Below, piece after piece: positions 6,337-14,355 of a stretch of DNA of 15,643 nucleotides. How positions within the stretch are numbered: position 1 is the first letter of the stretch; each line of letters starts with the position of its first letter. The stretch spans positions 43,106 to 58,748 of the forward strand of contig DJYQ01000009.1 in NCBI GenBank assembly GCA_002450165.1. The letters are read 5' to 3'. This DNA comes from Prevotellaceae bacterium UBA6974. GTDB taxonomy: Bacteria; Bacteroidota; Bacteroidia; Bacteroidales; Bacteroidaceae. The notes below the pieces were generated by a model. That model was given only the letters and a program-made list of their open reading frames with translations, was not told the DNA's origin and did no database searches. The position numbers and the translations under genes are program-made.

Positions 6337-7404
6337 CTACAGCCAACCATTATCCCTGTACCACTTCACCGCAGCCCTCACACCATCCTCCAGCGACCAC
6401 TCCGGCTCAAAGTCAAGGTCGCGGCGTGCAGGCTCAATATCACACCTCCAGTTACGCTGCGACAGAATATTGAACTTATCATTATTCAGCACAATCAACT
6501 TGCCGGTTAGGTGCATCCACTTGTCACCACACCAGCAAAGCATACGCAGGAACCAGAGCGGAGCCTTTATATGCAACACCCACGGATTCCCCAACTCCTG
6601 CTGCACCAGGTCACTGAAACGTCTGGAACCATACACCTTTCCGTCACTCAGGAAATAAGCCTTGCCCACGGCAACAGGCGATGTCAGGCTCTTATATACA
6701 GCCTGCACCACATCCATCACATATATGAATGTAATCTCCTGCGGCTTGTACCCCACGGCAAAGTCGCTGTGCCCAGCTATACTTTTGGCCATCACATAAT
6801 AATCCTTCTCACGAGGCCCGTAAACACCCGTCGGACGCAGTATCACATACGGGAACCTGTCCGCATCCAATGTGCGCAGGAATTCCTCAGCCGCCAACTT
6901 GCTCTTGCCATAAGCAGTATTAGGCTGCGGAACATCCGTAAGCAGGATAGGATCATATATAGACTCTCCAGGAGCAATCACACCTCCCCTACCATACCCC
7001 TTGGGGCGTGGCCGCACAGGAGTCTCGCGTACAGCACCGAAAACACTCAGCGAACTCACAAACACAAACCTTTCGGGCACCATATCAGCCTCTATCAAGG
7101 CATTTACCAGATTGCACGTTCCCTGCGTGTTGGTCCTGTAAAAGTCATTTATATCCAGGCACTTGGTGGCACCCGCCGCATGCACGACATAGTCAAACCT
7201 CACACCAGCCCCCTTCAGTTCCTGCACCAGTCGCTCCCTGTCACCAAGAGACAGTTCCACAAACCTGATACGCTCATCCTGCAGGTACACACGCGAACTA
7301 GACCCACGTACAGCCGCCCACACCTCGTATCCCAACTCCAACCCCCTGCTGACTATATAGCTGCCAATGAACCCACTGGCACCCGTAACCAAGACCCTTG
7401 CCAT
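6337..7404 (-). CDS. NAD-dependent epimerase/dehydratase (extended SDR family)
   Basis: The 355-residue protein is an extended short-chain dehydrogenase with the cofactor loop TGASGFIGSYI (residues 7-17), the strand end VVHAAGATKC, the catalytic serine region FVSSLSVFG (115-123) and the active-site pair YGKSK (Tyr165, Lys169), followed by ILRPTGVYGPRE. These residues indicate an active NAD(P)-dependent enzyme on a nucleotide sugar, sterol-like or other hydroxylated substrate; the substrate cannot be named. Between the serine and the YxxxK there is a Pro/Gly-rich stretch (about residues 128-157) that seems longer than usual, close to the substrate pocket. The gene is monocistronic, convergent with ddh and divergent from rnr. 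The ATG at 7404 places the glycine loop at the correct distance from the N-terminus. Confidence 0.9.
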   Translation of the reverse strand: MARVLVTGASGFIGSYIVSRGLELGYEVWAAVRGSSSRVYLQDERIRFVELSLGDRERLVQELKGAGVRFDYVVHAAGATKCLDINDFYRTNTQGTCNLVNALIEADMVPERFVFVSSLSVFGAVRETPVRPRPKGYGRGGVIAPGESIYDPILLTDVPQPNTAYGKSKLAAEEFLRTLDADRFPYVILRPTGVYGPREKDYYVMAKSIAGHSDFAVGYKPQEITFIYVMDVVQAVYKSLTSPVAVGKAYFLSDGKVYGSRRFSDLVQQELGNPWVLHIKAPLWFLRMLCWCGDKWMHLTGKLIVLNNDKFNILSQRNWRCDIEPARRDLDFEPEWSLEDGVRAAVKWYRDNGWL

Positions 7405-7433
7405 TTTACAATCCAGATATTACAATTACACGA

Positions 7434-7441
7434 CAAAGGTA
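7434..7441 (-). promoter_or_regulatory. -7 box of the epimerase promoter
   Basis: TACCTTTG on the minus strand fits TAnnTTTG, and a start near 7428 would give a leader of about 24 bases. The upstream side, where the -33 box should be, is occupied by the 7-bp tandem repeats and shows no clear TTTG. Confidence 0.45.
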
Positions 7442-7447
7442 TAAAAT

Positions 7448-7492
<45 letters not shown>

Positions 7493-7512
7493 CACATAAA
7501 TACGTACGAAAT

Positions 7513-9744
7513 ATGGCAAATAAAAAGCATGGTAACAGGTATCTGCGCAAGACAGAGCTCCTGCACATGATTGTTGACCTGTTCAGCAATCACGCCGGTG
7601 AAATCATGGATGCACGCCGCATCTGGCGGGAACTGGGACTTACCTCCCACCCATCCAAGCTGTTGTGCATGGACTGTATCGACGATCTTCTGTTGGACGA
7701 TTATCTCAAGGAAGTCGGACGTCAGCAATACCAGCTTAACACGCCCACACAGGTCATGGAAGGCCTGTTCCACCGCAAGTCCAACGGCAAGAACACATTC
7801 CAGCCCGACAACGGGACAGAACCCATTTTCGTTGCCGAGCGCAACTCAATGCACGCCATGGACGGAGATCGCGTCAAGGCGACACTCCTGGCCCGCCGCA
7901 AACGCCACATTCGCGAAGCACAAATCACAGAAATCTTGCAACGCAGCGACAAGCAGTTTGTAGGCACCCTCATCGTACGCAAAGGGTACGCATACCTGCA
8001 GACCGAAGACCGCACGCTCGCCAACGACATATTCATCCCCAAATCCATGATGCACAAGGCAACAAACGGTGACAAGGTCGTCGTACGCATCGTCGAGTGG
8101 CCTGACGAATCCAAGAATCCGATAGGCAAGGTCACCGATATCCTGGGAAAAACCGGTGAAAACAATGCCGAGATGCACGCCATACTTGCCGAATACGGCC
8201 TGCCCTACACCTATCCCAAGGCCGTCGAAGCCGCTGCCGACAAGATTCCGGCCGATATATCCGAAGACGAAATATCCCGCCGCAGGGACATGCGCGACGT
8301 ACTGACAATGACCATCGACCCACATGACGCCAAGGACTTTGACGATGCCATATCCATCCGCAAGCTGAAACCAGGCCTTTACGAAGTCGGTGTTCACATC
8401 GCCGACGTATCACACTACGTGACCGAGAACTCGATAATAGACAGGGAAGCCCTAAAGCGCGGCACCAGTGTATATCTCGTTGACCGCACCATCCCCATGC
8501 TCCCCGAGAGGCTGTGCAACAACCTATGCTCCCTTCGCCCCGACGAAGATAAGCTCACCTTCTCCGTACTATTCAAGATAAACGAAAAAGCCGAAGTCAA
8601 GGACTACGAAATCCTGCATACCGTAACACGCAGCAACCGCCGTTTCACATACGAGGAGGTACAGCAGATACTGGAAGAAGAACACGAAGCCAGCGAACAG
8701 GACTACGATGCACCCGGTGATTTCCTCTCACCCATCGAGGACCACGAACCCACGACACACTTCAATCCAGGCAGCGAGGAACGACAACTGTTGCTCGTCC
8801 TCAACCGCATGGCACGCGAATTACGTCGTAAGCGCTTCCAGCACGGTTCGGTAGATTTCGACCGCTGCGAGGTCCGTTTCCGCCTGGACGACAAAGGCAA
8901 GCCCACAGGAGTATATTTCAAGGTTGCCAAAGACGCCAACAAGCTGGTCGAGGAATTCATGCTCCTCGCAAACCGCACCGTAGCAGAAAGCATAGGTAAG
9001 GTACCCAAGAACCAGAAAGCCAAATGCCTTCCATACCGCATCCACGAGAGCCCCGACCCCGGCAAGCTCATGAATCTGAGCGACTTTGTCGGAAAGTTTG
9101 GCTACAGCCTCAAGACCCAAGGCACCGCCAGCGACATATCCCGCAACCTGAACAAGATGCTTGCTGACGTTCACGGCAAGCCCCAGCAAAACGTCATCGA
9201 AATGGTCACCCTGCGCGCCATGATGAAAGCACGCTACAGCGTACACAACATCGGGCACTACGGTCTGGCATTCGAATACTACACACACTTCACCTCCCCC
9301 ATCCGTCGCTATCCCGACCTGATGGTACACCGCCTGCTCACCAAATACGCAACAGGCGGCCACAGCGTAAACCCGGTTAAATACGAGGAACTGTGCGAAC
9401 AATGCAGCGATGCCGAGCAGACAGCAGCACAGGCCGAACGCTCCAGCATCAAGTACAAGCAAGTCGAGTACATGCGTGACCATTTGGGCGAAACCTTTAC
9501 AGGCACCATCAGCGGAGTAACCGAATTCGGCCTGTACGTCGAAGTCAACGACAACAAATGCGAAGGCTTCGTACCCCTCAACGACCTGGATGACGACTAC
9601 TACGAGTTTGACGAGAAAAACTTCTGCCTGCGCGGTCGCAGACGCCGCAACCAGTACAACCTGGGCGACGAGGTAACAATACAGGTAGCCCGTGCCGACC
9701 TGTACCACAAGCAACTCGACTACAAACTAATCAGCAAACCATAA
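7513..9744 (+). CDS. rnr: Ribonuclease R
   Basis: RNase R is a processive 3'-5' exoribonuclease of the RNB/RNase II family that degrades structured RNA and takes part in rRNA and mRNA quality control. The 743-residue protein has, in order, an N-terminal winged-helix-like region (about 10-80), cold-shock/OB domains (about 85-215) and the RNB catalytic domain. The catalytic domain holds the metal-binding aspartates in DPHDAKDFDDA (Asp269, 275, 277, 278) and THFTSPIRRYPDL (591-603). A C-terminal S1 domain (about 659-741) follows. The presence of all domains makes RNase R more likely than RNase II. An acidic stretch around 388-418 interrupts the RNB domain. The ATG at 7513 was chosen over an in-frame upstream TTG because the promoter lies between them. 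It is followed after 10 bp by rpoN, so the two are probably co-transcribed. Confidence 0.97.
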   Translation: MANKKHGNRYLRKTELLHMIVDLFSNHAGEIMDARRIWRELGLTSHPSKLLCMDCIDDLLLDDYLKEVGRQQYQLNTPTQVMEGLFHRKSNGKNTFQPDNGTEPIFVAERNSMHAMDGDRVKATLLARRKRHIREAQITEILQRSDKQFVGTLIVRKGYAYLQTEDRTLANDIFIPKSMMHKATNGDKVVVRIVEWPDESKNPIGKVTDILGKTGENNAEMHAILAEYGLPYTYPKAVEAAADKIPADISEDEISRRRDMRDVLTMTIDPHDAKDFDDAISIRKLKPGLYEVGVHIADVSHYVTENSIIDREALKRGTSVYLVDRTIPMLPERLCNNLCSLRPDEDKLTFSVLFKINEKAEVKDYEILHTVTRSNRRFTYEEVQQILEEEHEASEQDYDAPGDFLSPIEDHEPTTHFNPGSEERQLLLVLNRMARELRRKRFQHGSVDFDRCEVRFRLDDKGKPTGVYFKVAKDANKLVEEFMLLANRTVAESIGKVPKNQKAKCLPYRIHESPDPGKLMNLSDFVGKFGYSLKTQGTASDISRNLNKMLADVHGKPQQNVIEMVTLRAMMKARYSVHNIGHYGLAFEYYTHFTSPIRRYPDLMVHRLLTKYATGGHSVNPVKYEELCEQCSDAEQTAAQAERSSIKYKQVEYMRDHLGETFTGTISGVTEFGLYVEVNDNKCEGFVPLNDLDDDYYEFDEKNFCLRGRRRRNQYNLGDEVTIQVARADLYHKQLDYKLISKP

Positions 9745-9754
9745 TACCCAACTG

Positions 9755-11149
9755 ATGAAGACGGGACTCACACAAGTTCAGCAACAGAAGCTCACGCAAG
9801 AGCAGGTTCAGATGCAATCTGCCATGCAAGTACTGGCAGCACGCCTCACCGAGCTGCCTATGGAAGGATTCCGCGAACGCGTCAAAGCCGAACTTGCCGA
9901 AAACCCATACCTGGAAACACGCCACAATCCCGACAAACCCATCAACGACTCACACACCAGTCAGGATCAGAACTACGATCAGCGCAATGACTACAAGAAC
10001 GAGGACGACATCCCCGACTACATGTTGCGCAACACCCCCAGCGGAACAGATACCGAGGACACAAACGGCATAGAGGCTGCAGACAGCCAGAGCTTCTACG
10101 ACCAGCTCAAGGAACAGGCAGGCGAATACAAGCTTGATGACCACGACCGCAAAGTCCTGGAATACATCATAGGCAGCTTGGGGGACGACGGTCTCCTGCA
10201 GAAACCCCTTCACGAGATAGCCGACGAACTGACCATCTACCATTGGTGCGACACCACCCCCCAGGATGTCGAGCGCATGCTCCACGTCCTGTGGCAGTTC
10301 GAACCCACCGGTGTCGGAGCACGCAACCTGCAGGAATGCCTCATCCTACAATGCCGCAAGCACCACTTGCAGCAATTAGAAAAAATCATCATACAAGACT
10401 GGGACGACATCACACACAACCGATGGTCGCACATACAGAGAAAATACGGTCTGACCACCCAGCAGACAGACAACCTGCGAGCCGAGATGCGCCGCCTCAA
10501 CCCCCGTCCCGGCAATGCCATGAGCGAGAAGGACAACAATGCCACACAAACAATAACCCCCGATTTCACCGTCGAAGTCGATGCCGACGGACACATCAGC
10601 CTGACCCTGAACGATGCCGACATCCCCACCCTGCAGATATCCGACGATGCACAAGACATGATTGACCAAAGCTTCGTACGCGGCTACGTCAACAAGGGCA
10701 AACTCTTTATCAGTGCCATGCTCCAGCGCCGCCAGACAATGATGCAGACGATGCAGGCAATCATACGCATCCAGAAAAACTATTTTGCCGAAGGCGACGA
10801 AAGCCAGCTCAAACCCATGCGCCTCGAGGACATCTCCAGGATTACCAAACTCGACCCCAGCACCATTTCACGCGTATGCAACAGCAAATACGTTGACACC
10901 CCCTATGGAATACGTCCCCTAAAATGGTTTTTCACCACAGCCGTCCATAACAGTGACGACGACACCACCACCCGTCAGGTACGCAATGCACTGAAGGAAA
11001 TCATCGACAGCGAAGACAAGCACAGCCCCCTGGGCGATGACCAGATAGCCACGCAGCTGAACAACATGGGATACGACGTAGCAAGGCGCACCGTTTCCAA
11101 GTACCGCGAACAGATGGGCATACCGACAAGCAGAATGAGAAAGATATGA
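9755..11149 (+). CDS. rpoN: RNA polymerase sigma-54 factor
   Basis: Sigma-54 directs RNA polymerase to -24/-12 promoters that need AAA+ activators. The 464-residue protein shows the usual layout. A glutamine- and leucine-rich region I comes first (residues 1-50, TQVQQQKLTQEQVQMQSAMQ). Then follow an acidic, variable region II (about 60-110), the core-binding domain (about 115-300) and the helix-turn-helix (LEDISRITKLDPSTISRVCN). The RpoN box ARRTVSKYRE (443-452) near the C-terminus recognises the -24 element. All functional parts are intact and the length is normal. The start follows the rnr stop by 10 bp, and its own stop overlaps the start of the next gene (ATGA, 11146-11149), so translation is probably coupled. 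Which genes it controls cannot be seen; none of the promoters read here is of the -24/-12 type. Confidence 0.97.
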   Translation: MKTGLTQVQQQKLTQEQVQMQSAMQVLAARLTELPMEGFRERVKAELAENPYLETRHNPDKPINDSHTSQDQNYDQRNDYKNEDDIPDYMLRNTPSGTDTEDTNGIEAADSQSFYDQLKEQAGEYKLDDHDRKVLEYIIGSLGDDGLLQKPLHEIADELTIYHWCDTTPQDVERMLHVLWQFEPTGVGARNLQECLILQCRKHHLQQLEKIIIQDWDDITHNRWSHIQRKYGLTTQQTDNLRAEMRRLNPRPGNAMSEKDNNATQTITPDFTVEVDADGHISLTLNDADIPTLQISDDAQDMIDQSFVRGYVNKGKLFISAMLQRRQTMMQTMQAIIRIQKNYFAEGDESQLKPMRLEDISRITKLDPSTISRVCNSKYVDTPYGIRPLKWFFTTAVHNSDDDTTTRQVRNALKEIIDSEDKHSPLGDDQIATQLNNMGYDVARRTVSKYREQMGIPTSRMRKI

Positions 11150-11781
11150 GCAAAGAGAAAATCAGGACACTACGCCTCCTTATCACCGGAGCACGCATAC
11201 TCTCATGCATCTTCATACCATCATTCTACCCATTGGTCGGATTCATCATTTTGCTCTCAGCCACATACATGAGCCTCCTGCCATGGGACTTCAAGTTGAT
11301 GGTACTGTCGGCCGTTTACATCTTCACCATAGCAATGCCATGGTTAGGACACAAGATGGTACAACGCATCTACGGATGGACCCACCACGAGATGCACCTG
11401 CAGCACAACAGAGCCATCGCATATATCATCAAGATTATCTGCTACCTTTGCTGCCTCAGCTTCTGCAAGAACATGAACCTGCCCTACTTTATGGGCGCAA
11501 TCATTGTCGTCAGCCTTCTCGTCAACTGCTTATGCGTCATCATCAACACATGGAACCACATCAGCGCACATTCCGCAGGCACAGGAGCCATTATCGGATG
11601 CATCTTCGCCTACTCCACCATCTTCCACTTCAACCCAACATGGTGGCTATGCGCAAGCATACTGCTCTCGGGCGCAGTCATGAGCAGCCGGATGCTACTG
11701 CGAGGCCATACCCTTAAACAGGTATTAGATGGTACTGCCGTCGGGATATGCTGCGGTTTAATCGGAATTATTTTTTTCTGA
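11146..11781 (+). CDS. PAP2-like polytopic membrane protein
   Basis: This 211-residue protein is almost entirely hydrophobic, with about five or six membrane helices. Two parts of the PAP2 (type 2 phosphatidic acid phosphatase) signature can be recognised: HISAHSAG (138-145), corresponding to the PSGH motif, and SRMLLRGHTLKQVLDG (181-196), corresponding to SR-x5-H-x3-D. The first motif (K-x6-RP) is not evident, and the position four residues after His188 is Gln instead of Asp. Relatives act on lipid phosphates such as undecaprenyl pyrophosphate or phosphatidylglycerol phosphate on the outer face of the inner membrane. Activity here is plausible but unproven. The gene overlaps rpoN by four bases and its 3' end overlaps the convergent EFR1 gene by 24 bases. 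No terminator is visible. Confidence 0.8.
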   Translation: MSKEKIRTLRLLITGARILSCIFIPSFYPLVGFIILLSATYMSLLPWDFKLMVLSAVYIFTIAMPWLGHKMVQRIYGWTHHEMHLQHNRAIAYIIKIICYLCCLSFCKNMNLPYFMGAIIVVSLLVNCLCVIINTWNHISAHSAGTGAIIGCIFAYSTIFHFNPTWWLCASILLSGAVMSSRMLLRGHTLKQVLDGTAVGICCGLIGIIFF

Positions 11782-12543
11782 CACAGCCCCCTCCCTAAAG
11801 AAATACTGCCCCTTGTTCCTGGTACAGCTACCATACTGCACCGCATTCTGCGGACAATAGTGATAGCAAGCCATACACTGCGTACAGTTCCCGTTCCACT
11901 GCGGACGCCCGTCCACCATACTTACATTCCCCATCGGACAAACCTCCAGGCACTTACCGCATCCTATGCAGGTATCCAATACATGATATTTGCTGTCACC
12001 TGCCATACGCACGAATAACGGGCGTATCAGATATGACTTGGTATAAGGCAGCCATCCTATCTTCTCGTCCCATACCTGCTGGCACAGGCTTATCTTACCC
12101 GACACCCAAGCCAGTTTATTGCAGGCATCAGCAATTTTAGCCTGCTCCTTCTCCTTCGTATCCAGATGGAAACCAGGAAAAGCCAGATACGTCTCGGGCA
12201 TCACAAAATGGAAACACGCATCCAACACCAATCCAGCCCTTTCCAGCGTCCTGGCAAAAGTTCTGCGCGTAAAACCCATTTCATCGCCACAAGTGCACGC
12301 AAACCACACATATCCGGCCTTTCCCGTCCACTTCGTTTCCAGTACAAACCTCTCCACCAGCTGCGGTGCCGCCCACGAATATACAGGAAACACAAACCCT
12401 ATGGACTCACCGTCCTTGACGACATACTCCCTGATATCCCCCCGCAAAAAATCGGGGATAAAAACCAGTTCCTCGTCCAGCCTGGCAGCCAACTGCTCGG
12501 CAATCCAACGGCTATTGCCGCAACCCGAATAATAGAATATCAT
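11758..12543 (-). CDS. EFR1-type ferrodoxin: flavodoxin-like domain plus two [4Fe-4S] clusters
   Basis: The 261-residue protein combines an N-terminal flavodoxin-like domain (IFYYSGCGNSRWIAEQL, residues 2-18, in place of the FMN phosphate loop; FPVYSWAAP at 52-60) with a bacterial ferredoxin domain. The two clusters are clear: CIGCGKCLEVCP (Cys192, 195, 198, 202) and CTQCMACYHYCP (Cys220, 223, 226, 230). Such EFR1 proteins are common in anaerobes and are thought to carry electrons; partners are unknown. The ATG at 12543 follows the Fur-family gene by 6 bp, so the two are almost certainly one transcript and it may be metal- or oxidant-regulated. Its stop lies inside the 3' end of the PAP2-like gene (24-base tail-to-tail overlap), so the last eight codons are read from DNA that codes on both strands. 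Confidence 0.92.
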   Translation of the reverse strand: MIFYYSGCGNSRWIAEQLAARLDEELVFIPDFLRGDIREYVVKDGESIGFVFPVYSWAAPQLVERFVLETKWTGKAGYVWFACTCGDEMGFTRRTFARTLERAGLVLDACFHFVMPETYLAFPGFHLDTKEKEQAKIADACNKLAWVSGKISLCQQVWDEKIGWLPYTKSYLIRPLFVRMAGDSKYHVLDTCIGCGKCLEVCPMGNVSMVDGRPQWNGNCTQCMACYHYCPQNAVQYGSCTRNKGQYFFREGAVSEKNNSD

Positions 12544-12549
12544 TACCTT

Positions 12550-12960
12550 TTATCCTTTACTGCACGACGGGCACAAACCCTTCACCACATATTCGATATC
12601 ATCAGGCACAAAGCCCTCGGGCAAATCAACCCTGGGAATGGTATAATCCATCAGACAATACGTCCTCCCACACCTTACACACGAAAAATGAATATGGTTC
12701 AGATGCCCATCATCCTCACACCTGCACCTGCAATACTTCTGTTTCCCCGTTCCGTCATCTATCTCATGCAACAGCTGATGCGAAGCAAACAGCCTCAGCG
12801 ATCTGAAGATGCTCGAACGATCCATCTCAGGCATCTCGTCCTCGAGGTCCGACAGCGCGAAAGCCTTCATCCTATGCTCCACAGCACCCCATACACGCCT
12901 ACGCACAGCCGTAGGCTTTATCCCGTGGTCCAAAAGGATTTTGCACATCTCGTCCGACAT
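12550..12960 (-). CDS. Fur-family transcriptional regulator, probably metal-responsive
   Basis: The 136-residue protein has the Fur layout: a winged helix with the recognition region DRSSIFRSLRLFASHQLLHEI (47-67), followed by a metal-binding dimerisation domain. The structural-zinc cysteine pairs are CVRC (94, 97) and CPSC (130, 133). The segment YCRCRC (76-81) followed by GHLNHIHFSC (85-94) is unusually rich in Cys and His compared with E. coli Fur. It resembles a subgroup common in Bacteroidota with HVHFxCxxC and IPxxxLPxGF. The start at 12960 (MSDEMCK) was preferred over ATG at 12972 and 13014, because the promoter -7 box at 12981-12988 predicts transcription from about 12974. It heads the transcript with the EFR1 gene and is divergent from a Cu/Zn exporter, so sensing Zn or Cu is likely. 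Zur-, PerR- or Cu-type function cannot be decided from sequence. Confidence 0.88.
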   Translation of the reverse strand: MSDEMCKILLDHGIKPTAVRRRVWGAVEHRMKAFALSDLEDEMPEMDRSSIFRSLRLFASHQLLHEIDDGTGKQKYCRCRCEDDGHLNHIHFSCVRCGRTYCLMDYTIPRVDLPEGFVPDDIEYVVKGLCPSCSKG

Positions 12961-12980
12961 AAAATTTAGCATTTTCTTTG

Positions 12981-13011
12981 CAAATATATAAAAATGCAAC
13001 CAAGTTGCAAT
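12981..13011 (-). promoter_or_regulatory. Promoter of the Fur-family/EFR1 operon
   Basis: On the minus strand TATATTTG (12988-12981) fits the -7 consensus, and ATTG (13011-13008) lies 19 bp upstream as the -33 box. The palindrome at 12995-13009 sits between and over these boxes, as expected for autorepression. Confidence 0.65.
12995..13009. promoter_or_regulatory. Palindrome TGCAAC-CAA-GTTGCA, probable Fur-family operator
   Basis: A perfect 6-3-6 inverted repeat lies between the divergent Fur-family gene and the metal permease. It covers the spacer of the minus-strand promoter and the -33 region of the plus-strand promoter. One bound dimer could repress both units. That the neighbouring Fur-family protein binds it is inference from position. 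Confidence 0.65.
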
Positions 13012-13021
13012 CACTAATACC

Positions 13022-13029
13022 TATCTTTG
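13022..13029 (+). promoter_or_regulatory. -7 box of the permease promoter
   Basis: TATCTTTG fits TAnnTTTG, 21 bases before the ATG at 13051. No TTTG stands at the usual -33 distance; that place is taken by the palindrome at 12995-13009. Confidence 0.55.
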
Positions 13030-13050
13030 CACCAAAAAACAAAATAAAAC

Positions 13051-14307
13051 ATGCAACAAGTCATACAACTCATCAACTCAATGTCACCATACCTGCTGCT
13101 CGGATTCCTGATTGCAGGCATCATGCACGCCTTCATCCCAGGCAGTTTCTACTCACGATACCTCAGCCGCAAGACATTCAGATCCGTCCTACACGCCGCA
13201 CTCCTGGGCATACCCCTGCCCCTGTGCTCATGCGGCGTAATACCCACCGCCATGTCCCTCCGCCGCGAGGGAGCATCCAAGGGAGCCGTCGTCTCCTTCC
13301 TGATAGCAACACCGCAGACAGGCATCGACAGCATCATAGCAACCTATTCCATCATGGGCCTTCCCTTCGCCCTGGTACGCCCCATAGCTGCACTCGTCAC
13401 CGCAGTAATGGGCGGAGCACTGGTCAATTCGGCAGACCGCGACACCTCAGACGACACACAGCAAGCCCCCACACGAACCCCACAGGACAAAAAGACACTG
13501 ACCCACCTAATCAAGGAAGCCCTGCAATACGGCTTTGTCGAAATGATGGCAGACATAGGCAAATGGCTCGTCCTCGGACTCATCATAGCAGGCTTGATAA
13601 CCGTCTTTGTACCCGAGTCAATGTTTGCCGCTTTCAAGGACAACACCCTTATGTCCATGCTGCTCGTCCTGTGCATCAGCATACCCATGTACCTATGCGC
13701 AACAGGCAGCATCCCCATTGCCGTAGCCCTCATGCTCAAGGGCCTCACCCCCGGTGCAGCCCTCGTCCTGCTTATGGCAGGACCGGCCAGCAACGCCGCC
13801 AGCATACTGGTCATCAACAAGGTACTGGGACGCAAGACCCTGTGCCTCTACCTCCTGAGCATAATCTGCGGAGCCATTGCCTTCGGCTACGGCATCGACT
13901 ATCTCATGCCACACGAATGGTTCGCCCCCACCATTATACAGACGGCCGGAGGTTGCACACACAGCACCCCCATCCAATGGGCATGCACCATACTGCTCAC
14001 AATACTGCTGCTCAATATCCTGCGCATGAAACTCATGCACCGCAATACCTGCTCATGCGAGCACCACCATGACCACTGCCATCATGGACACTGCCACACC
14101 GACGGTACAGCCGCTCTCTCCTTCACCATCAAGGGCATGAACTGCACCCATTGCCGTACCAATGCCGAAAAAGCACTCCGCTCCTGTCCCGGTGTCGAAA
14201 GCGTCACCATCGACCTGCAAAGCGGCAAGACACAGGTAACAGGTCACGACCTGGACGAAAAAGCAATGGACCAAGCCCTCCAGTCAATAGGGTTTGAAAT
14301 GACATAA
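13051..14307 (+). CDS. SO_0444-like Cu/Zn efflux permease with His-rich linker and C-terminal HMA domain
   Basis: The 418-residue protein is a polytopic inner-membrane permease (YraQ/UPF0718-like, about eight helices in two related halves). Metal-relevant motifs lie in the membrane part: PLPLCSCGVIPTAMSLRREGAS (56-77) and, in the second half, YLCATGSIPIAVAL (214-227). After the last helix comes a Cys/His-rich linker (residues 334-349: CSCEHHHDHCHHGHCH) and a heavy-metal-associated domain with GMNCTHC (Cys365, Cys368). I recognise the pattern as the SO_0444 family of putative Cu/Zn exporters; the name rests on memory and the substrate remains open. It is divergent from the Fur-family regulator, with an operator-like palindrome over its -33 region. 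Induction by excess metal is thus likely. No terminator is seen after the stop. Confidence 0.85.
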   Translation: MQQVIQLINSMSPYLLLGFLIAGIMHAFIPGSFYSRYLSRKTFRSVLHAALLGIPLPLCSCGVIPTAMSLRREGASKGAVVSFLIATPQTGIDSIIATYSIMGLPFALVRPIAALVTAVMGGALVNSADRDTSDDTQQAPTRTPQDKKTLTHLIKEALQYGFVEMMADIGKWLVLGLIIAGLITVFVPESMFAAFKDNTLMSMLLVLCISIPMYLCATGSIPIAVALMLKGLTPGAALVLLMAGPASNAASILVINKVLGRKTLCLYLLSIICGAIAFGYGIDYLMPHEWFAPTIIQTAGGCTHSTPIQWACTILLTILLLNILRMKLMHRNTCSCEHHHDHCHHGHCHTDGTAALSFTIKGMNCTHCRTNAEKALRSCPGVESVTIDLQSGKTQVTGHDLDEKAMDQALQSIGFEMT

Positions 14308-14355
14308 CAATGTATTCTCTTTGTCCATCTTTCGTATAACGCTTTTAACCTGGCC

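Noticed and set aside
8821..9714. 297-codon minus-strand frame opposite rnr.
   Set aside because: It is a shadow of the RNB and S1 domains; the plus-strand protein carries all RNase R motifs.
12961..13014. Longer N-terminus for the Fur-family protein, from 13014 or 12972.
   Set aside because: The first lies upstream of the predicted -7 box and across the palindrome; the second would leave almost no leader. ATG at 12960 gives the usual family N-terminus.
12978..14072. 364-codon plus-strand frame overlapping the exporter gene.
   Set aside because: It is rich in His, Arg and Pro with no fold, in a shifted frame of the permease, whose motifs are clear.
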